This document shows positions 47,337 to 58,863 of a DNA stretch of 64,000 nucleotides, piece after piece. The DNA is from Isoetes taiwanensis (Eukaryota > Streptophyta > Lycopodiopsida > Isoetales > Isoetaceae): NCBI GenBank assembly GCA_021234155.1, contig JAJEKV010000023.1:5725945-5789944 (forward strand). Reading direction: 5' to 3'. How positions within the stretch are numbered: the stretch's first letter is position 1; the number at the start of each line of letters is the position of its first letter. Both the position numbers and the translations under genes were made by a program. The notes under the pieces are model-generated. The model was not told where the DNA came from, ran no database searches, and saw nothing but the letters and a program-made list of their open reading frames with translations.

Positions 47337-47567
47337 AAGTCTTCCTTGCCATTGTTTTTCTTCTTCAGTCTTTCTAGTTTCCTCTTCTATACACGAGAGT
47401 ATTCTTCAGCATAGAATACACGGTTCGGGGAAGGTATAATCTTCTTCCACTTGGTTACATGCCCCCTAAACCTTCTATTCTATGCTGAAGATTATTCTTG
47501 TCTGAAGAAGAGGAAGCTAGAAAAGACTGAAGAAGGAAAACAACGACAAAGAAGATTTTTATTTTAT
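47337..47567. other. Imperfect foldback, MIRNA-like hairpin or small MITE
   Basis: The left arm (about 47341-47424, 'cttcttcagtctttctag' to 'cttcagcatagaat') is matched in reverse by the right arm (about 47482-47567), roughly 80 nt each with scattered mismatches and a loop of about 57 nt. The shape and imperfect pairing suit a plant microRNA precursor or a young inverted duplication. A small foldback transposon is the alternative. Confidence 0.55.
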
Positions 47568-47837
47568 TTTACGTTTTTAACTTCTAGAACCATCAGATTG
47601 AATGAAGGTTAAATTAAATACGTGTCATCAAATATGATGTGGCATGCTACATGGATAGGTATAGGTGACTCTATTGATCTTGAAATTAAGAAACAAGTGA
47701 AGACTCATACGGTGGTGGTGTATTACAAAATTGAAATTTCTGTCGTGACTTACATGGGTTTAAGCGGCAGAGGTCATATGGGCTAGTTCTGGTCTATGGA
47801 TCAGGACTGTCCCAGGGATAGGTCCATTGTTAATATC

Positions 47838-47895
47838 CATGGAATAGAATAGAATAGAATAGGATAGAATATGATAGAATATAATATAGTAGAAC
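47838..47895. repeat. (TAGAA)n-like microsatellite
   Basis: Degenerate 'atagaatagaatagaata' run. The minus ORF over it is not a gene. Confidence 0.8.
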
Positions 47896-48335
47896 AAAAA
47901 ACCTAAACTCTTGAGCATGGTGTCAATATAAGGCGAAATTGATGTGGAAAAGTAGATATCCTTCACACCTTTCTATTGCTGGAACTTTTGGCTACTTGCA
48001 AGCTCTATAATAAAAGTTATGGCAAAATTGGCTCTCAATGGTTGAATAATAATTTTAGAATTTAAAAAGAAAATTACCTTTACAGGAGCAAATGGGGCTC
48101 TCCAGAAGCATTGAGAGTCATTCAAACGCGCCCCTAGGTTCCTGGTCAGGGTTAAACCACTTAAAATAACACATGCTCGTGATATACCCTCCAATGGTGA
48201 TATGCACCTTGCATAAGTCACCCCTGATATTGATTGTAAATGAATCCAAAATACAACTTCCAGAACTGAGAAAATGCTATCTAGAACTGCGAAGGAATCT
48301 ATGAATCACAATGGCATACTAAGCACTAATTTTTA
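47896..48335. other. Spacer, no gene recognised
   Basis: Nothing identifiable. The minus frame 47973-48221 has no domain. Confidence 0.4.
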
Positions 48336-48378
48336 GCAAGTGTGTTGAATATGCTACAAGCATATTCAACACACTTGC
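48336..48378. other. Perfect 20-bp inverted repeat, 3-nt loop
   Basis: GCAAGTGTGTTGAATATGCT (48336-48355), loop ACA, then its exact reverse complement (48359-48378). It adjoins the large foldback that follows. Part of it ('atgctacaagc') reappears inverted at about 49086-49098, so it probably arose as an insertion at the edge of that foldback. Confidence 0.9.
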
Positions 48379-48381
48379 ATT

Positions 48382-49084
48382 ACTTCTTATGGTATATATT
48401 ATTACTATTATTACTTCTATTAGTCATATTATTACTAGCATTAGTACTTATTCACAATTCTATCGTTTTTTTAATGCATAGGTCAAGTGTAATGTAATGT
48501 TATTTATTTTTGGCCCCGAAGGGGCAAACTTTTTTTTACGTATTACACAAACCATTACATTACACACTTTGAAATTAAATTCCCCCTTAAACCCCCTTTG
48601 GTTTGGGTGCATATTCACACGGGGGATGTCTCCGGGCAACGAGAGCTGTTGGATGGGCATATTCACCCGTTATTCCTTAATCTGCACCGTACACAAAGTT
48701 CCTCGTTTGTGGGGTATGCATGTACAAAATTTACTATACTGTATAAGCAGATTTGCAATATACTATAAGATTTGAGGTAATGTACTATATGGTGCTAATT
48801 TCGTACATGTTAAACATAATTTTAGGGGCTCTCGCTGCCCTACGTCACCCCCCCGTGTGAATATGCACCCAAACCAAAGGGGGTTTAAGGGGGAATTTAA
48901 TTTCAAAGTGTGTAATGTAATGGTTTATGTAATACGTAAAAAAAACGTTTGCCCCTTCGGGGCCAAAAACAAATAACATTACATTACACTTGACCTATGC
49001 ATATAGAATTGTGAATAAGTACTAATGCTAGTAATAATATGACTAATAGAAGTAATAGTAGTAATAATGTATACCATAAGAAGT
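48382..49084. mobile_element. 700-bp foldback element
   Basis: The arms, about 48382-48627 and 48846-49084, are near-perfect reverse complements and end in 'acttcttatggtata' and its inverse. Inside each arm is the hairpin-like terminus GGCCCCGAAGGGGC (48512 and, inverted, to 48964), which also begins the Harbinger-linked element at 54339. The central section of about 220 bp ('cgggcaacgagagctgt...') matches 54490-54710 in reverse orientation. No protein is encoded. The non-autonomous family is shared with the element at 54.3 kb. Confidence 0.8.
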
Positions 49085-51479
49085 AGCTTGTAGCATAAGA
49101 TTTTTGCACACAAACCTTAGAAATGACGAGATAATGCTAGATATTAAGAGGGAAGTCGAAATGGTGATTTTTAAAGAGGTACATGTAGCACTTTTTTATT
49201 TACAAAACAAAGCATTAGTCATGGAAAAAAACCAAGCATCGAGGGCGCTCATTTTAGGGTTGTGTTAGGGTTTGTGTAATCGACCAGGGCGGCAGCAATA
49301 GGGTTTGGAGAATCGAGCATGGCAGATTATGGCAGCATTAGTATGCAAGCATGGCAGCTGGAGTCGAAGGCCATATGCAATCCTAATGTGACAGAATGCA
49401 TGCTCGAAGAGAATGCATGCTTGTAATGTGAACAGAATGCATGATCTGGACAGAATGCATGCTCGATTTTGCATCGAGGTTTCGGAATTGGCATAAGACG
49501 GTTTTTTTTTCCACAGATGTAGCTGACGCACATGAACTTTGAAAGGAACTGGGAAATCTAGCTATGGCAGCGCAGATTTTGGCCTCACGGTGCCTTAAAC
49601 CTATTCAAATGACTGGAACTCTCCAAGATATTCTTCAAATCTGCCTTATCCAGTTAGAGGATCTGAATACAATGAAATGAACAGAATTTATGCTCGGGCT
49701 GCGAGGATCGTAAATTGAACCATCATCAACCTCCATTGTTTGTTTCTTTCCAAACTCTGCACATTATGATTGGCAGCTCCAAATTCCTGTTGTACAATTT
49801 CTATGGCAAGCAGGGTAGCCCTTAAGCTCGAAATATCGCCAAAAGGCTATTTTTTTGGACATTTGCATTTTTTTTCGCTATTGTTCAGTAGGATCAATTA
49901 GGAGTGGTGCCAATAAAATATCGCCACCTTGTCTACGAAATTTTGTCCCTCCACTCATAAGTTAGCCTACATCACTAAATGATGGATTCCTGGATTCGCC
50001 CCCATGTGAATTTTATTCTTGGTAATTATTCTAAAATCGCCCCTTAACCCCCTAAAATCATGTAAAATAAATACGAATTCTATTCTTGGTGAGTTTTTTA
50101 GAATTGCCGTTTACCTCCAAGGAAACAAAAAGGGGGAAAGGGAAAAAACTATGCATGTTATATGGATTTCATGATCCGGTTCCAACATCCAGGTATGCAA
50201 TCCTGGAGTATTTTTGCTTTTGGTCTGTTGTTTATCCAATCTTAAAAAGATGACTGAAATCAAATCGGTTTGTGCTTGCCCACCATAATATGCAATCATG
50301 CCTCGGCTAAGTTTGTGTACCTGTTGTTGTTTAGCCCTTAGTGTGGAGCTATTGAGATTTACAATCATATGCCAATGTCTGGTAACATGTATATTCATTA
50401 TGTGAGCATTACGCTTACAACTGTATATGGACATAACAAATATATATTGTAGACCCAAATTTTACTTGAGAAAAAAGTATATATTTCATCACTTGATGGA
50501 TGAAAGATTCGCCAAGGTTGCTACAACTCAAATTGAAGCCCGAAACAAAATCGCCAACATAACTATTAAAAAAAAGCAAAGATTCGCCTCACATACTAAA
50601 TTACACCTATAAAAATTTGGGCTTAAGGGCTACCCTGATGGCAAGCAGGCCCATACTCATTCTCATGCATAGAGTAGAAAAAGCTCAAGGATCCAATGCT
50701 CTGTGTAGTTCCGCCGCTAGTTACATGTTGTACTTGTCGTTTAAAGAATCCGCGTTAAGGAAAAGCTGTTGCAGAAACGGAAGCAACGAAGAGCTTGGTT
50801 TTGCAACGAGGTTCCGGAATTGGCCAAAGCTCCCTGTGTTTGCATAAGACAGTATCTTTTTCCACAGATATAGTTGAGGCACATGAGCTTTGAAAAGTAC
50901 TGGAAGATCTGACAGCATGTGGTGAGATATAGGTTAGGAAAATGATCTTTGAAAAGGACTGAAAGATCTGGCTATGGCAGCGCAAATTCTGGCGTTACAG
51001 GTATCTGAATGCAATGAAATGAGCAGAATATCTCCTTTGTTATGAGCAACAGCAAATCTGGAATCTACCAATCCGATTTCATACCAAAAACATGGACATC
51101 TGCCATCAAATATCTAGCATTAATATCTAAATCTAGCACAAAAAACATGTACAGTGTTACAAAGAATGAGAAATGAATATCTATAAAACAGAATAAGAAT
51201 GAATGAGGAATGCATGCTTTTTCGCCAATATCTAGTATCCAAATACGAATATTTAGAATGAAACAAGAAACGTTGTTATCAAAGAAGACAACAATATCTT
51301 AGCATACTAAATAATCTGTTGAATGAAGAGAGAATAAAATGGATCCACAAGAACACCACCAAAACTTTTCAGATAAGAGAACTTTTCTTGTTTCATGCAT
51401 ATGAATATGAATGAAGAGCTCAGAATAACAACCGTTAGATTATTGAAGGTAATCCAGATCAACGCTCTAAAAAAGCCGC
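49085..51479. other. Spacer with repeats
   Basis: No gene. 'cagaatgcatgctcga'-type motifs occur four times at about 49390-49465. A diverged direct duplication pairs 49460-49700 with 50805-51040 (shared 'ttccacagat.tag.tga.gc', 'atggcagcgca.att.tggc', 'gaat.caatgaaatga.cag'). Confidence 0.5.
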
Positions 51480-51869
51480 ACTCTAGAAATACTATTTAGT
51501 ATGGCCGATCGAATACAGCACTAAAATCATAGGAAAACCATGCCAAAAAGCGTACAAAGTTACAAAAACAACCCCCTGTTATAATGCTAGATATTTAAAA
51601 TGTGTAGTTTCTTGGGGTTGGTCATACTGGCTGGAGGGCATCAAAGGATTTCAATGTTTTCGACATTGCGTATAAAAAAACATAATAAAATAAGCGTGAC
51701 ATAAAAGTATAAGCTGCAAAATTGTGCCAGGCGCGAGTTTGTATTCATATTCATAAATTAGATGTACATTTCTTCTTCTGTGAAAATGCGCCAGGCGCGA
51801 GTTCTTTCTAAACTAACATAGGAGGCTGTACATATCTCTACAAAATGTCACATAGGCCCACTTCATCGG

Positions 51870-52196
51870 CTACATACCGAGTCCAGTCCCTGATATGACA
51901 TCATCCTCCCATTCATTGGGAATGTCGAGTCTCCAAATCAGAGTGTCCCGTCGATCTTTGGCCTTCCTAATCATAGCCTCATATTTATTTGTTGGCATGA
52001 GCTTTACTAAGAGCATGAGGAGCCGCATAAATCCTGTGATGCGATGGTAGCATTCCCATGGCCCCTGATACAGACTGTCGTATGGCTTGTCCAACTCTCT
52101 TCGTAGGTTTTGAACAGCACAATTAAGTAGTATCTTGTATAGGGTCCAGCGTTGATTGTCGTCCAAAGAAAGTATAGTTGAACGAGAATCAGCCAT
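51870..52196 (-). CDS. Element-encoded ORF, 108 aa, unknown
   Basis: Intact frame from ATG to stop: 'MADSRSTILSLDDNQRWTLY...' with helix-rich, charged composition ('EAMIRKAKDRRDTLIWRLDI'). It is divergent from the transposase-start frame next to it. Harbinger elements usually carry a second, Myb/SANT-type DNA-binding ORF, but I see no clear Trp-spaced Myb repeat here, so the role is open. Confidence 0.4.
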   Translation of the reverse strand: MADSRSTILSLDDNQRWTLYKILLNCAVQNLRRELDKPYDSLYQGPWECYHRITGFMRLLMLLVKLMPTNKYEAMIRKAKDRRDTLIWRLDIPNEWEDDVISGTGLGM

Positions 52197-52236
52197 GTGT
52201 AATGCACTAGAACGAGAGAAATTAACTAATTAGCAA

Positions 52237-52521
52237 ATGATATTCCTCTCCCCAGAAAATAATTCTCACATGGTTTTGCGCACAATTATGCTCGGCATTG
52301 CATTGCAGCAGTTCTGCCTAAACCTCATGGATTCATATCACGATTCCGAGCTCTTAGATTTAGCTATGGAGACCGAATCCATAGAATGCAGCCGACTCAT
52401 GAGTTGCTGTCAATTTACCTTGGTTCTATTGGGGACAGCCAGATTAAAGAGGCCTTCAAGAAGATTTTGGGTTGCACCGAGACAGACCACACAGTGGGAT
52501 AGCATTGACAACCATGCCTAG
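52237..52521 (+). pseudogene. Harbinger-type transposase N-terminus
   Basis: 94 codons ending 'RRFWVAPRQTTQWDSIDNHA'. The 'RR.WV.P' block is the usual start of PIF/Harbinger transposases (recalled family feature). The DDE core does not follow; the right terminal repeat starts at once. The start codon is uncertain. Confidence 0.45.
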
Positions 52522-52640
52522 AATATGTAGCATAATAACAGGGGGTTACTTTTGTATTTTTGTACGCTTTTCACTAAGGTTTTGCTATGATTTTGTGGTG
52601 TATTTCAATTGATGTACTAATGCGTACATCTAGAGCGCGC

Positions 52641-54338
52641 ATACACAGATAGTGATTTTCATGTTTTCTTTCAATGGTGGGCACCCATGCTCTTTTTTTT
52701 TTTTTTTTTTTTTAACTGGTGGTATATTAGTGGTCTACATGGCATGCAGGCCTCGAAGGTCTTAATTTTAGGGTTAGAAATTTCTTTATCAAACTCGGAT
52801 GTGGCTTCAAAGCTAATTTGGGCAAACATAGATAGGGCCCTGGGCGTGCTCTCGTGTTTCATTATGTTAAAAAATGGAGGCGTGCATAACCTAGGCGGGG
52901 AAGCCGGTGATCTTGTTTGAATGGGATTTGTAGTGGTGAATCCGGTGATCTTATTTCAAAGGGATCACAAGGTGAGTCGGGATTCATTTGGTGCATAAAA
53001 TTTTGCGATTGCGGGTTGAAGAGGCCTTGTAGAACCGAGGCCGAAGTTGGATGAAGTTGGGAATGCGGAGTTCGATTGTTGAAAGAGCCAGATCCAGGAT
53101 AGGTTGCATCCGGTTCCACGCATTTCTGGTTTGATGTAGCTTGATCACGGGCCCGGCTTCTCTTCAGATATCTCGAGGGTTTTAGCATCCGACGGGGATT
53201 CATAGAGTTTTTGAACAGGGATTGCGGATTAACTATTAACTTGAATATCTATCTCATATTTTCTCATCTATGCTTTTTCTCATATTCTGGTCGCAATGAG
53301 ACATAGGATATTTGTGGATCCGGCATAAGTAGAGCATAGTATCTGGATGAATCAATTTGGATATTAGAGTAGAATGGGACAACTTATTTTTGGGTTTTGT
53401 AACACTACATGTAACACTTGTCTCTGCATGCCATTTGTAGGAATCCAACCGGCACTGAGATCGTAGTAGGCTCGGATGTCGGATGGCGTCTATGGAAAGT
53501 CCAAGAAAAATGGGCTACAAACTTGAGGTAATTCAAGCACGCCTTCCCGGTCAAGTGATTCTTGTATTGTGTTAGATACTTTTCTTAAGCATCAACCGTC
53601 TGCTGATCATCGACTTAGCGGACTTGAATATTTTGCCTGCCCGCCAGGGAATGTTTTATGGTGGAGATGTGTTCTTGGTTTCTTCTAAGAGAATAAAACC
53701 ACTTTCGAAGAAGAATATGATGTGGTCATTTTCCCCCTGCAATGCACACATGGATGAGAACCAATATTAAAGTGGCGAGACACATATAAAACCAATACTG
53801 AGTGATGAGAGTTGGGCTGTCATAAGAAATAGAAGTTGAGAACTCTTTTGCTTCCCTTTCAGTATTATATCTTAGGTGCTTTACTTGGAATGCTCACCTC
53901 AACACATCTATCGGGTTACGGGCAGCATTTGCGCACCAATATGACTTATGATTTGCCTAAATGGTTTAGGAAGATGGGCATTTGAGATAGAAACAAGCAT
54001 AGATACAAAGTGGAATGATGGTAATCCGAACTCACGGTTCCAAAATGCTGAGAGAAATTTGTCACATCTCTTCTTTGTTCATATGTCCATGAGATGTTAT
54101 CTATGGAATGATGCAAAAACTTGCTATGTATCTAGTGGTTATTGTTGGTGAAAATTGCAAAATATCATAGCAATAGGTGCTATGAAAAATATAGAAATTT
54201 ATCCAAACCTTCTGTGGTTATAGCAATCTACTCCTCTATGAACTCGTTGCCCATATATAAGGTATATTTTTGCAGAGCCTTGAAAGATATACCATCCATC
54301 ATTAGAGTATTAGGTAATATCCCCTACACCATCCTTAA
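52641..54338. other. Spacer, no gene recognised
   Basis: A T run of about 23 at 52691-52713. Otherwise AT-rich DNA with no domain-bearing frames. Confidence 0.4.
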
Positions 54339-54850
54339 GGCCCCGAAGGGGCCAAAAATTTTTTTAGTTAACACAAACCATTAACACACAATTAACATTA
54401 TTAACACAAACCATTGCATTTGACACATTTAAATTAAAATCCCCCTTAAACCCCCTTTGGTTTGGGTGCATATTCACACGGGGGGTTACGTAGGGCAGCG
54501 AGAGCCTAAAAAAATTTACAATACATGTACAAAATTAACACCATTAAGTACATTCTCTCAAATCTTATAGTATTTTGCAAACCTTAATATACAGTATACA
54601 AAAACTTGTACATGCATACCCCACAAACGAGGATCGCTATGTACAGTCCAGATCTTGGAATAAAGGGCAAATATGCCCATCCGACAGCTCTCGTTGCCCG
54701 AAGTAACCCCCCGTGTGAATATGCACCCAAACCAAAGGGGGTTTAAGGGGGATTTTAATTTAAATGTGTCAAATGCAATGGTTTGTGTTAATAATGTTAA
54801 TTGTGTGTTAATGGTTTGTGTTAATAATGTTAATTGTGTGTTAATGGTTT
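54339..54850. mobile_element. Foldback segment ahead of the transposase
   Basis: Starts with the hairpin terminus GGCCCCGAAGGGGCC (54339-54353) next to TTA. Arms at about 54370-54487 and 54705-54850 are inverse copies ('cccccttaaaccccctttgg' and its complement). The centre is the same sequence as 48625-48845, inverted. The right arm carries a tandem 'ggtttgtgttaataatgtta' repeat, lacks the terminal hairpin, and runs straight into the transposase frame. Confidence 0.7.
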
Positions 54851-55880
54851 GTGAAGACAATGTTACAGGATGTCAAGATCATCATTCGAGAAGCTGGTAG
54901 GTCTTCTGGCCCCATATTTTGTAAAGCCTGGCAGAAAGTAAGGCCTCCCATAGAGCCGAGAAGGGCTGTAGCTATGGTAGTTTACTTCCTTGCTCATGGG
55001 GAATCTCCTCTGCATGTTGGAAGGAGATTCTATGCTGGTCAGTCAACAGTACAGAAATATGTGAGGAAGATCACACTAGCTTTGGCTTCCAAGAACATGC
55101 TGTATAAGAGATTTGTAGCTATTCCATCAGGGCAGAGATTACTCGACATAATAGCAGAATTTAAGGAGGCCACTGGTCTGCCAAACGTGTTTGCTGCAGT
55201 TGATGGGAGCCACATATATTTGTACAGAAAACCCAAGAAAAAAGATCATGCAAATGACTACTACAGCAAGAATAAAAGACATTCTATTTTGTTTCAAGGT
55301 TGTGTTACTCATAGTAAATTGTTTGTGAATGTCTGTTGTATTAGACTAGGATCTGTACATGATTCTGGACATTTCAGGAGAAGCACCATTTATAAGGTTT
55401 GCCTCCAAATCCATATTGCAGAAATTTATTGTTAGATTACAAGGGAAGAAGATCAAGAAAGGAATGCCTACCGAGGAAGATGTAGTTGTAAACATACCTC
55501 CTCAATTGCTTGGAGATTCTGCATATCCTAGCAGGCCATTTCTGTTAAAGGTTTTTCCAGACCCTGATAACAAAAAGAATTGATTCAACAAGAGAATTTG
55601 CAGAGGTAGAGTTGTAATTGAGAATGGATTTGGTATTGTGAAGGAGAAATGGAGAATATTGAAGAGTCTTACTGTTCAAGCATCACAAGCTAGCAAAATC
55701 GTGCATGCTTGTGCTGTACTATGGAACTTCTGTATTTTTGAGAGAAAGGGGTTGGATTTGCTGCCACTAACTCCAGAATGCCCTCATGTCGAGTATTATG
55801 AGACTCAAGACATGAACAGAAAGCTGAAAAAGGAGGGAGATCAGATCAGGCACATCCTACTCCAAAATCTGGAAAAATAA
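54851..55880 (+). pseudogene. PIF/Harbinger transposase (DDE), broken
   Basis: First part (54851-55435): an N-terminal helix-turn-helix-like 'HGESPLHVGRRFYAGQSTVQ', then the first catalytic Asp in 'AAVDGSHIYL' (D118), 'DYYSKNKRHSILFQGCV', and the second Asp in 'GSVHDSGHFRRS' (D171). A frameshift near 55400 moves the family to another frame: 'LLGDSAYPSRPFLLKVFPD', then an in-frame TGA at 55581, then the third acidic residue in 'VIENGFGIVKEKWRIL' (Glu at about 55620) and a C-terminal tail to 55880. The order and spacing are those of PIF/Harbinger DDE nucleases. Two breaks make it non-functional as read. The N-terminus is truncated compared with the family's about 400 aa. Confidence 0.85.
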
Positions 55881-56210
55881 ATGAGACCATTTGGCCATTG
55901 TGTTGTGAGACCTTGATGTGTTTGGAATGAGACCATTGTTTGGAATGGAAGCAATATTTGTATCAGCAACTTTATTTGCATTGCTTGTATCAGAAATCTT
56001 TTTTTGGATTGTTTGTAACAGATCAGTTTTCTTTGCATGACTTTCTTTGCTTTGCAGAAACTTAACATAAAGTAGAGTACTCAAACACAACAGATATCAC
56101 TTAAACGAAAAAACTCAATTGTATTCATTTGAATCAGGTTTACAAATGTATGCATGCACTCAAATGTAGTGCTAATGAATGAAACAATCTTCAACAAAGA
56201 GAGTTCAAAA
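55881..56210. other. 3' flank of the transposase
   Basis: Short duplicated 'aatgagaccatt.ggc' / 'aatgagaccattgtttgg' at 55881 and 55928. No gene. Confidence 0.4.
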
Positions 56211-56380
56211 CGTGCCAGGCGCGTTTTCTATAGTGTGTTTTTTCAAAGATCTACTTCACACGCGTCTGGCGCGATTTGTATAAAGTAGTACGAAATAGAA
56301 AGGCCAAACTAGAAATGCGTCTGGCGCGATTTGATTAACCTAGTAGGAAAAGCCAAACTAGAAATTCGCCAAGCGCGATT
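56211..56380. repeat. Four CG-rich (g)ccaggcgcg-type motifs
   Basis: cgtgccaggcgcg (56211), cgcgtctggcgcga (56261), tgcgtctggcgcga (56316) and ttcgccaagcgcga (56365), about 50 bp apart with a repeated 'aggccaaactagaaat' linker. The same motif family is in the 51.7-kb element, so these may be subterminal transposase or accessory-protein binding sites. Confidence 0.65.
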
Positions 56381-56439
56381 TCGCCCATTCTAACGTATCA
56401 TTCTATAGAAAAGAAATAAACATAAGAAAAAAAACATGT

Positions 56440-57400
56440 CTACTTACAGGCAGAGAGCAAATATGAATTACTAGAAGCCAGTGAAAATGAATAGATATAT
56501 GAAATGAAGTAAGAGCAGAATGCAAAATAAATAGCAGATACGAAATAGCAGAATATGAAGCCAGTGACATAGAATCAGAGCCAGTGGAATAGAATAAGAG
56601 CCAGAGAATAAGAGCCAGAGCAGATAGAACAGATATATAATACACATTATTTAATAAGAATAAGAGCAGATAGAGCAGATATAAGAGCAGATAGAGCAGA
56701 ATAAGAGCAGATAGAGCAGATATATAATACACATTATTTAGTTCATTTTCTGATTGTATCTGTTCTAAACAAAAGAATACCTAGAAAAGAAATAAGAATA
56801 AAAGATATGAATAGAATATGAGCAGATAGAATAAGAACAGAACAGATAGAATAAGAACAGATAGAGCAGATAGAACAGATATATAATACACATTATTTAA
56901 TAAGAATAAGAGCAGATAGAGCAGATATAAGAGTAGATAGAGCAGATAGAGCAGATAAAGATATGAATAGGAGAACTAGAAGAAAATATGTGTTCTTTCA
57001 AATACCAGAATAAAAATAAGAACAAAATAGCAGACTTTAAGTGAAAGCTAGGAAATACCAACCTATTTGTCTTCTATACCCGAGATTTGAGCCGAAACCT
57101 TTGATCCGAAACCAACAGCCGAAAACAATAGCCAATTTTTTCAGAAAACAGCCGAGATTTACAATATAAGCCGAGAAGAAGCCGAGAATTTGGAATAGCA
57201 GAGGAGAAGTCGAAAAGCCGAGATTGTAATAGCCTAAAAGCAGATTGTCGAGATTGCAATAGCCGAAAAGCAGATTGAAGCGGATAGAAGCCGAGTTCGA
57301 AAGCAGATAGAAGCCGAGTTCGAAAGCAGATCGAAAGCAGATAGAAGCGCAAGTTCGAAAGCAGAAAAAATCGAAAGAGAATGAGAAAAGTTCGAAAGGG
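56440..57400. repeat. Degenerate 'agcagatag' / 'agccgaga' minisatellites
   Basis: 56500-56960 is built from 'aataagagcagatagagca' units, with one longer piece 'atacacattattta' recurring three times. 57100-57370 is built from 'agcagatagaagccgagtt' and 'gaaaagccgagattg' units. No gene. Confidence 0.75.
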
Positions 57401-57479
57401 ATTGTAAACTGGTAATAATAATTGCTTTAAAAAAATCGTACCGCGCCATAATAACTGCCGCGAAAATTTATTACATATA

Positions 57480-58015
57480 TTTATTTAAATGTTAGAAGGT
57501 TAATATGAAGTTAGAAGGTTATATAAGGAATTAGAATTTAGAAGTTAATAGGTCAGAAGTTAAGGTTATAAGTTAGAAGGGTTAATAGTTTTAAGGTTAG
57601 AAGTTTTAAAGATAATGAAGTTAAAAGGTCAAAAGTTAAGGTCATAAGTTTTAAAGTTTATGAATTAGAATTTAAAAGTTTTAAGTTTTAGAAGTTTTAA
57701 GGTTATATTTATTTAAGGTTAGAAGTTTTAACCTTAAAACTTCTAACCTTAAAACTTTTAACCTTAAAAGTTCTAACATTAGAACTTCTAAACTAAAAAC
57801 TTTTAACCTATAATAACCTTCTAACCTTAAAACTTCTAACCTATAAAAACCTATACTAAACTTCTAACCTTAAAAATGTTAACCTATAATAACCTTAAAA
57901 GTTGTTTCTAAGGTTACAACTTTTAAGGTTTACCTTAAAAGTTGTAACCTTAGAAACAACTTTTAAGGTTATTATAGGTTAAAAGTTAGAATGTTAGAAG
58001 TTAGAGGGTTTTCTT
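57480..58015. repeat. AAGGTTAGAAGTT array with large inverted repeats
   Basis: The left half (57490-57730) is made of 'aaggttagaagtttt'-like units. The right half (57730-57900) is the same units inverted, so the whole can fold back. At 57879-57928 and 57933-57982 there is a perfect 50-bp inverted repeat with a 4-nt loop. Confidence 0.85.
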
Positions 58016-58145
58016 CAATTGTTTTCAAAGCATGCTTTCCTTTATTGATTAAGAAAAGTATGCTTTTTATTTAAGAACATGTTTGGGAGATGTTATTTGG
58101 ATATGCTAACTTACTTTATGTTTTTATGCATTTTAGGTCCATGGC

Positions 58146-58863
58146 ATGCAACATGCTAAAAAAATGCCCCCAATGATGCTAATCAAGGCAAGGAAAAATC
58201 CCCAAATAATGAAGATGATGCCCAAGGAAAGGAAAATACCTCAAATGATGTTGATGATGACAAACGAAAGGAAAAGACTCCAAATGATGTTGATGATGCC
58301 AAAGGAAAGGAAAATACCACAAATGAAAAGGATGATGCCAAAGGAAAGGAAATTGTACTTTATACTCGGGTCGATTGGAAAAACAAGAAGGTCAAGATCC
58401 TGCATGCATGCAACAGAGAGGCAGTAGGAGAAGGGATTATTGTTCTAGCAGATCCTATCAATGCAGTCAATGATGAAAGATTAGGGGAGGACATGTTAGG
58501 TGTGGCAATCTCAAAAAGACACTAGATAAGATTGTGCAACCAAGTCTAAGGGCAAAGATAAGGGAACATATGAAGGACCATATGACAAATCAACTATCAT
58601 GTAGCTCAACTTATTGGATGTGGAGGACCTTATCTGCAATGGAACCTAATAACTATCTATGTATTATACATGATAAAATGGACCAACAGAAGACTTGTCT
58701 TCCACAATTCAAGTACATTCCTAAGTCATGTGGAAGATCATACCCTTTGCAGATTTCAATGACGGGGGCAATATTGCATGGGCAGTCTCAGACCTACTAT
58801 AGCCATTTCAGTTTAGAGTTGTGGAGTGATGGTCCAGATTTTCACATTGGGAGTATCATGAGG
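58146..58863 (+). pseudogene. DDE-like transposase (DUF7869-type), 5' part
   Basis: The first coding stretch is open from about 58155 to a TAG at 58523: five acidic 13-aa repeats of the form NDVDDAKGKENTP, then 'VDWKNKKVKILHACNREAVG' and 'GIIVLADPINAVNDERLGED', which resembles a domain found near plant transposases. A one-base shift in an A run (about 58515) continues it as 'LDKIVQPSLRAKIREHMKDH', then 'NYLCIIHDKMDQQKT' and 'FHIGSIMRCL', where an LTR element begins. The conserved 'HDKMD' could be the first catalytic Asp site of an RNase-H-fold transposase (inference). An acceptor-like 'tgcattttag' at 58136 suggests an upstream exon. The rest of the gene is at 62362-63727. Confidence 0.65.

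Larger units (their letters stand above)
51480..52640. mobile_element. PIF/Harbinger-like element, internally deleted
   Basis: Long terminal inverted repeats: the left (about 51480-51600, with 'aaatcataggaaaaccat', 'agcgtacaaagttac', 'aaccccctgttataatgcta') is matched in reverse by 52510-52640. Between them are a 108-aa minus-strand frame and a plus-strand frame with a transposase-like start. CG-rich palindromic motifs, gtgccaggcgcg (51724) and gcgccaggcgcg (51788), lie in the left subterminal part. The catalytic core is missing, so this is a non-autonomous derivative. Confidence 0.65.

Noticed and set aside
54851-55435. Intact transposase ending at 55435
   Set aside because: The family continues in another frame after 55400, so the stop there follows a frameshift. 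The 27-nt gap is too short to be an intron.
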